From positions 4,835,757 through 4,899,756 of the forward strand of contig NW_023998433.1 of assembly GCF_014805625.2 (NCBI RefSeq): DNA of 64,000 bases. Direction: 5' to 3'. Numbering within the stretch: position 1 is the stretch's first letter; every line of letters begins with the position of its first letter. The notes under the pieces were generated by a model, which worked only from the letters and a program-made list of their open reading frames with translations, was not told where the DNA came from and ran no database searches. The position numbers were made by a program, and so were the translations under genes. The DNA comes from Glossina fuscipes (taxonomy: Eukaryota; Arthropoda; Insecta; Diptera; Glossinidae). Below, piece by piece: positions 63,801 to 64,000 of this stretch.

Positions 63801-64000
63801 CGCCCCGCAAAAATCCTAAAATTCGGAATGCCTCGCAGAAGTGGCCTCAGTGTGTCAATTTTTATTTATTTTTCAAAAATAATTTTTCTAGTTTTTCTTT
63901 TTAATACTTAAATATAACAGAATATTTAATAACTTTCTCTAATAATATTATGCTAATCCCTTCCAAGCGCCATTAAAACAACTGCAACTTGTAAACTAAT
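60872..64000. other. Upstream flank of melted, no gene recognised
   Basis: About 3.1 kb of AT-rich sequence with no supportable coding region; frames at 60866-61078, 61702-61956 and 63474-63911 have no family features. It may hold the melted promoter, but I see no specific core promoter element I would defend. Confidence 0.5.

Overview
The window is AT-rich nuclear DNA from an insect, most likely a higher (schizophoran) fly. The evidence is short introns of 58-68 bp, a clear orthologue of the Drosophila melted gene, mariner/Tc1 and non-LTR elements in several states of decay, tRNA-derived SINEs, and long TA/AT runs. A tephritid-like genome would fit, but nothing in the sequence fixes the family.

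Only three protein-coding genes can be supported. Two are paralogous glycerol kinase-like genes in the same orientation, about 20 kb apart (24997..26768 and 46328..48107, + strand). They share one intron at the same codon and phase, and both have a C-terminal hydrophobic tail like the outer-mitochondrial-membrane anchor of animal glycerol kinases. Both keep open frames, yet both carry the same changes at the active site: the catalytic Asp of the GDQ motif is Asn, the TYGTG phosphate-loop Gly is Arg, the Arg of the N-terminal DQGTSSTR loop is lost, and the DGG motif is broken. They look like a conserved pseudokinase pair, or enzymes with altered chemistry. The third gene is melted (VEPH1 family, PH domain), on the - strand at 56318..60871. 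It can be modelled as ten exons encoding about 1075 residues.

The rest is intergenic DNA full of dead transposons. From 1 to 24 kb there are decayed CR1/Jockey-type LINE fragments (1930-3060, 13160-14500, 21550-23400), an R1-like LINE tail fused to a mariner end (7501-8280), mariner deletion derivatives (4.9, 8.7 and 15.2 kb), a nuclear copy of mitochondrial nad5 (16500-16990), and a SINE (17.8 kb). Between and after the kinase genes lie a near full-length mariner just 60 bp past the first kinase stop codon (26829-28055), an I-like LINE 3' end with a 26-bp target-site duplication (36486-37027), two SINEs (37.3 and 38.0 kb), a second mariner lineage with a duplicated 3' end (38440-39540), and another near full-length mariner (39719-40924). 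From 48 to 56 kb there is a probable solo LTR with internal tandem repeats and an assembly gap (48712-49998), an RNase H fragment (52.6 kb), a SINE between perfect 68-bp direct repeats (53.0 kb), and a long copy of an unclassified dispersed repeat (54.3-55.3 kb).

The kinases and melted show no sequence evidence of acting together. Both families belong to lipid/glycerol metabolism in general knowledge: glycerol kinase makes glycerol-3-phosphate, and melted affects fat storage through insulin/TOR signalling. The most interesting observations are the paired loss of catalytic residues, the unusually long SINE-flanking repeat, and the 3' tail shared by the LINE and the SINE.
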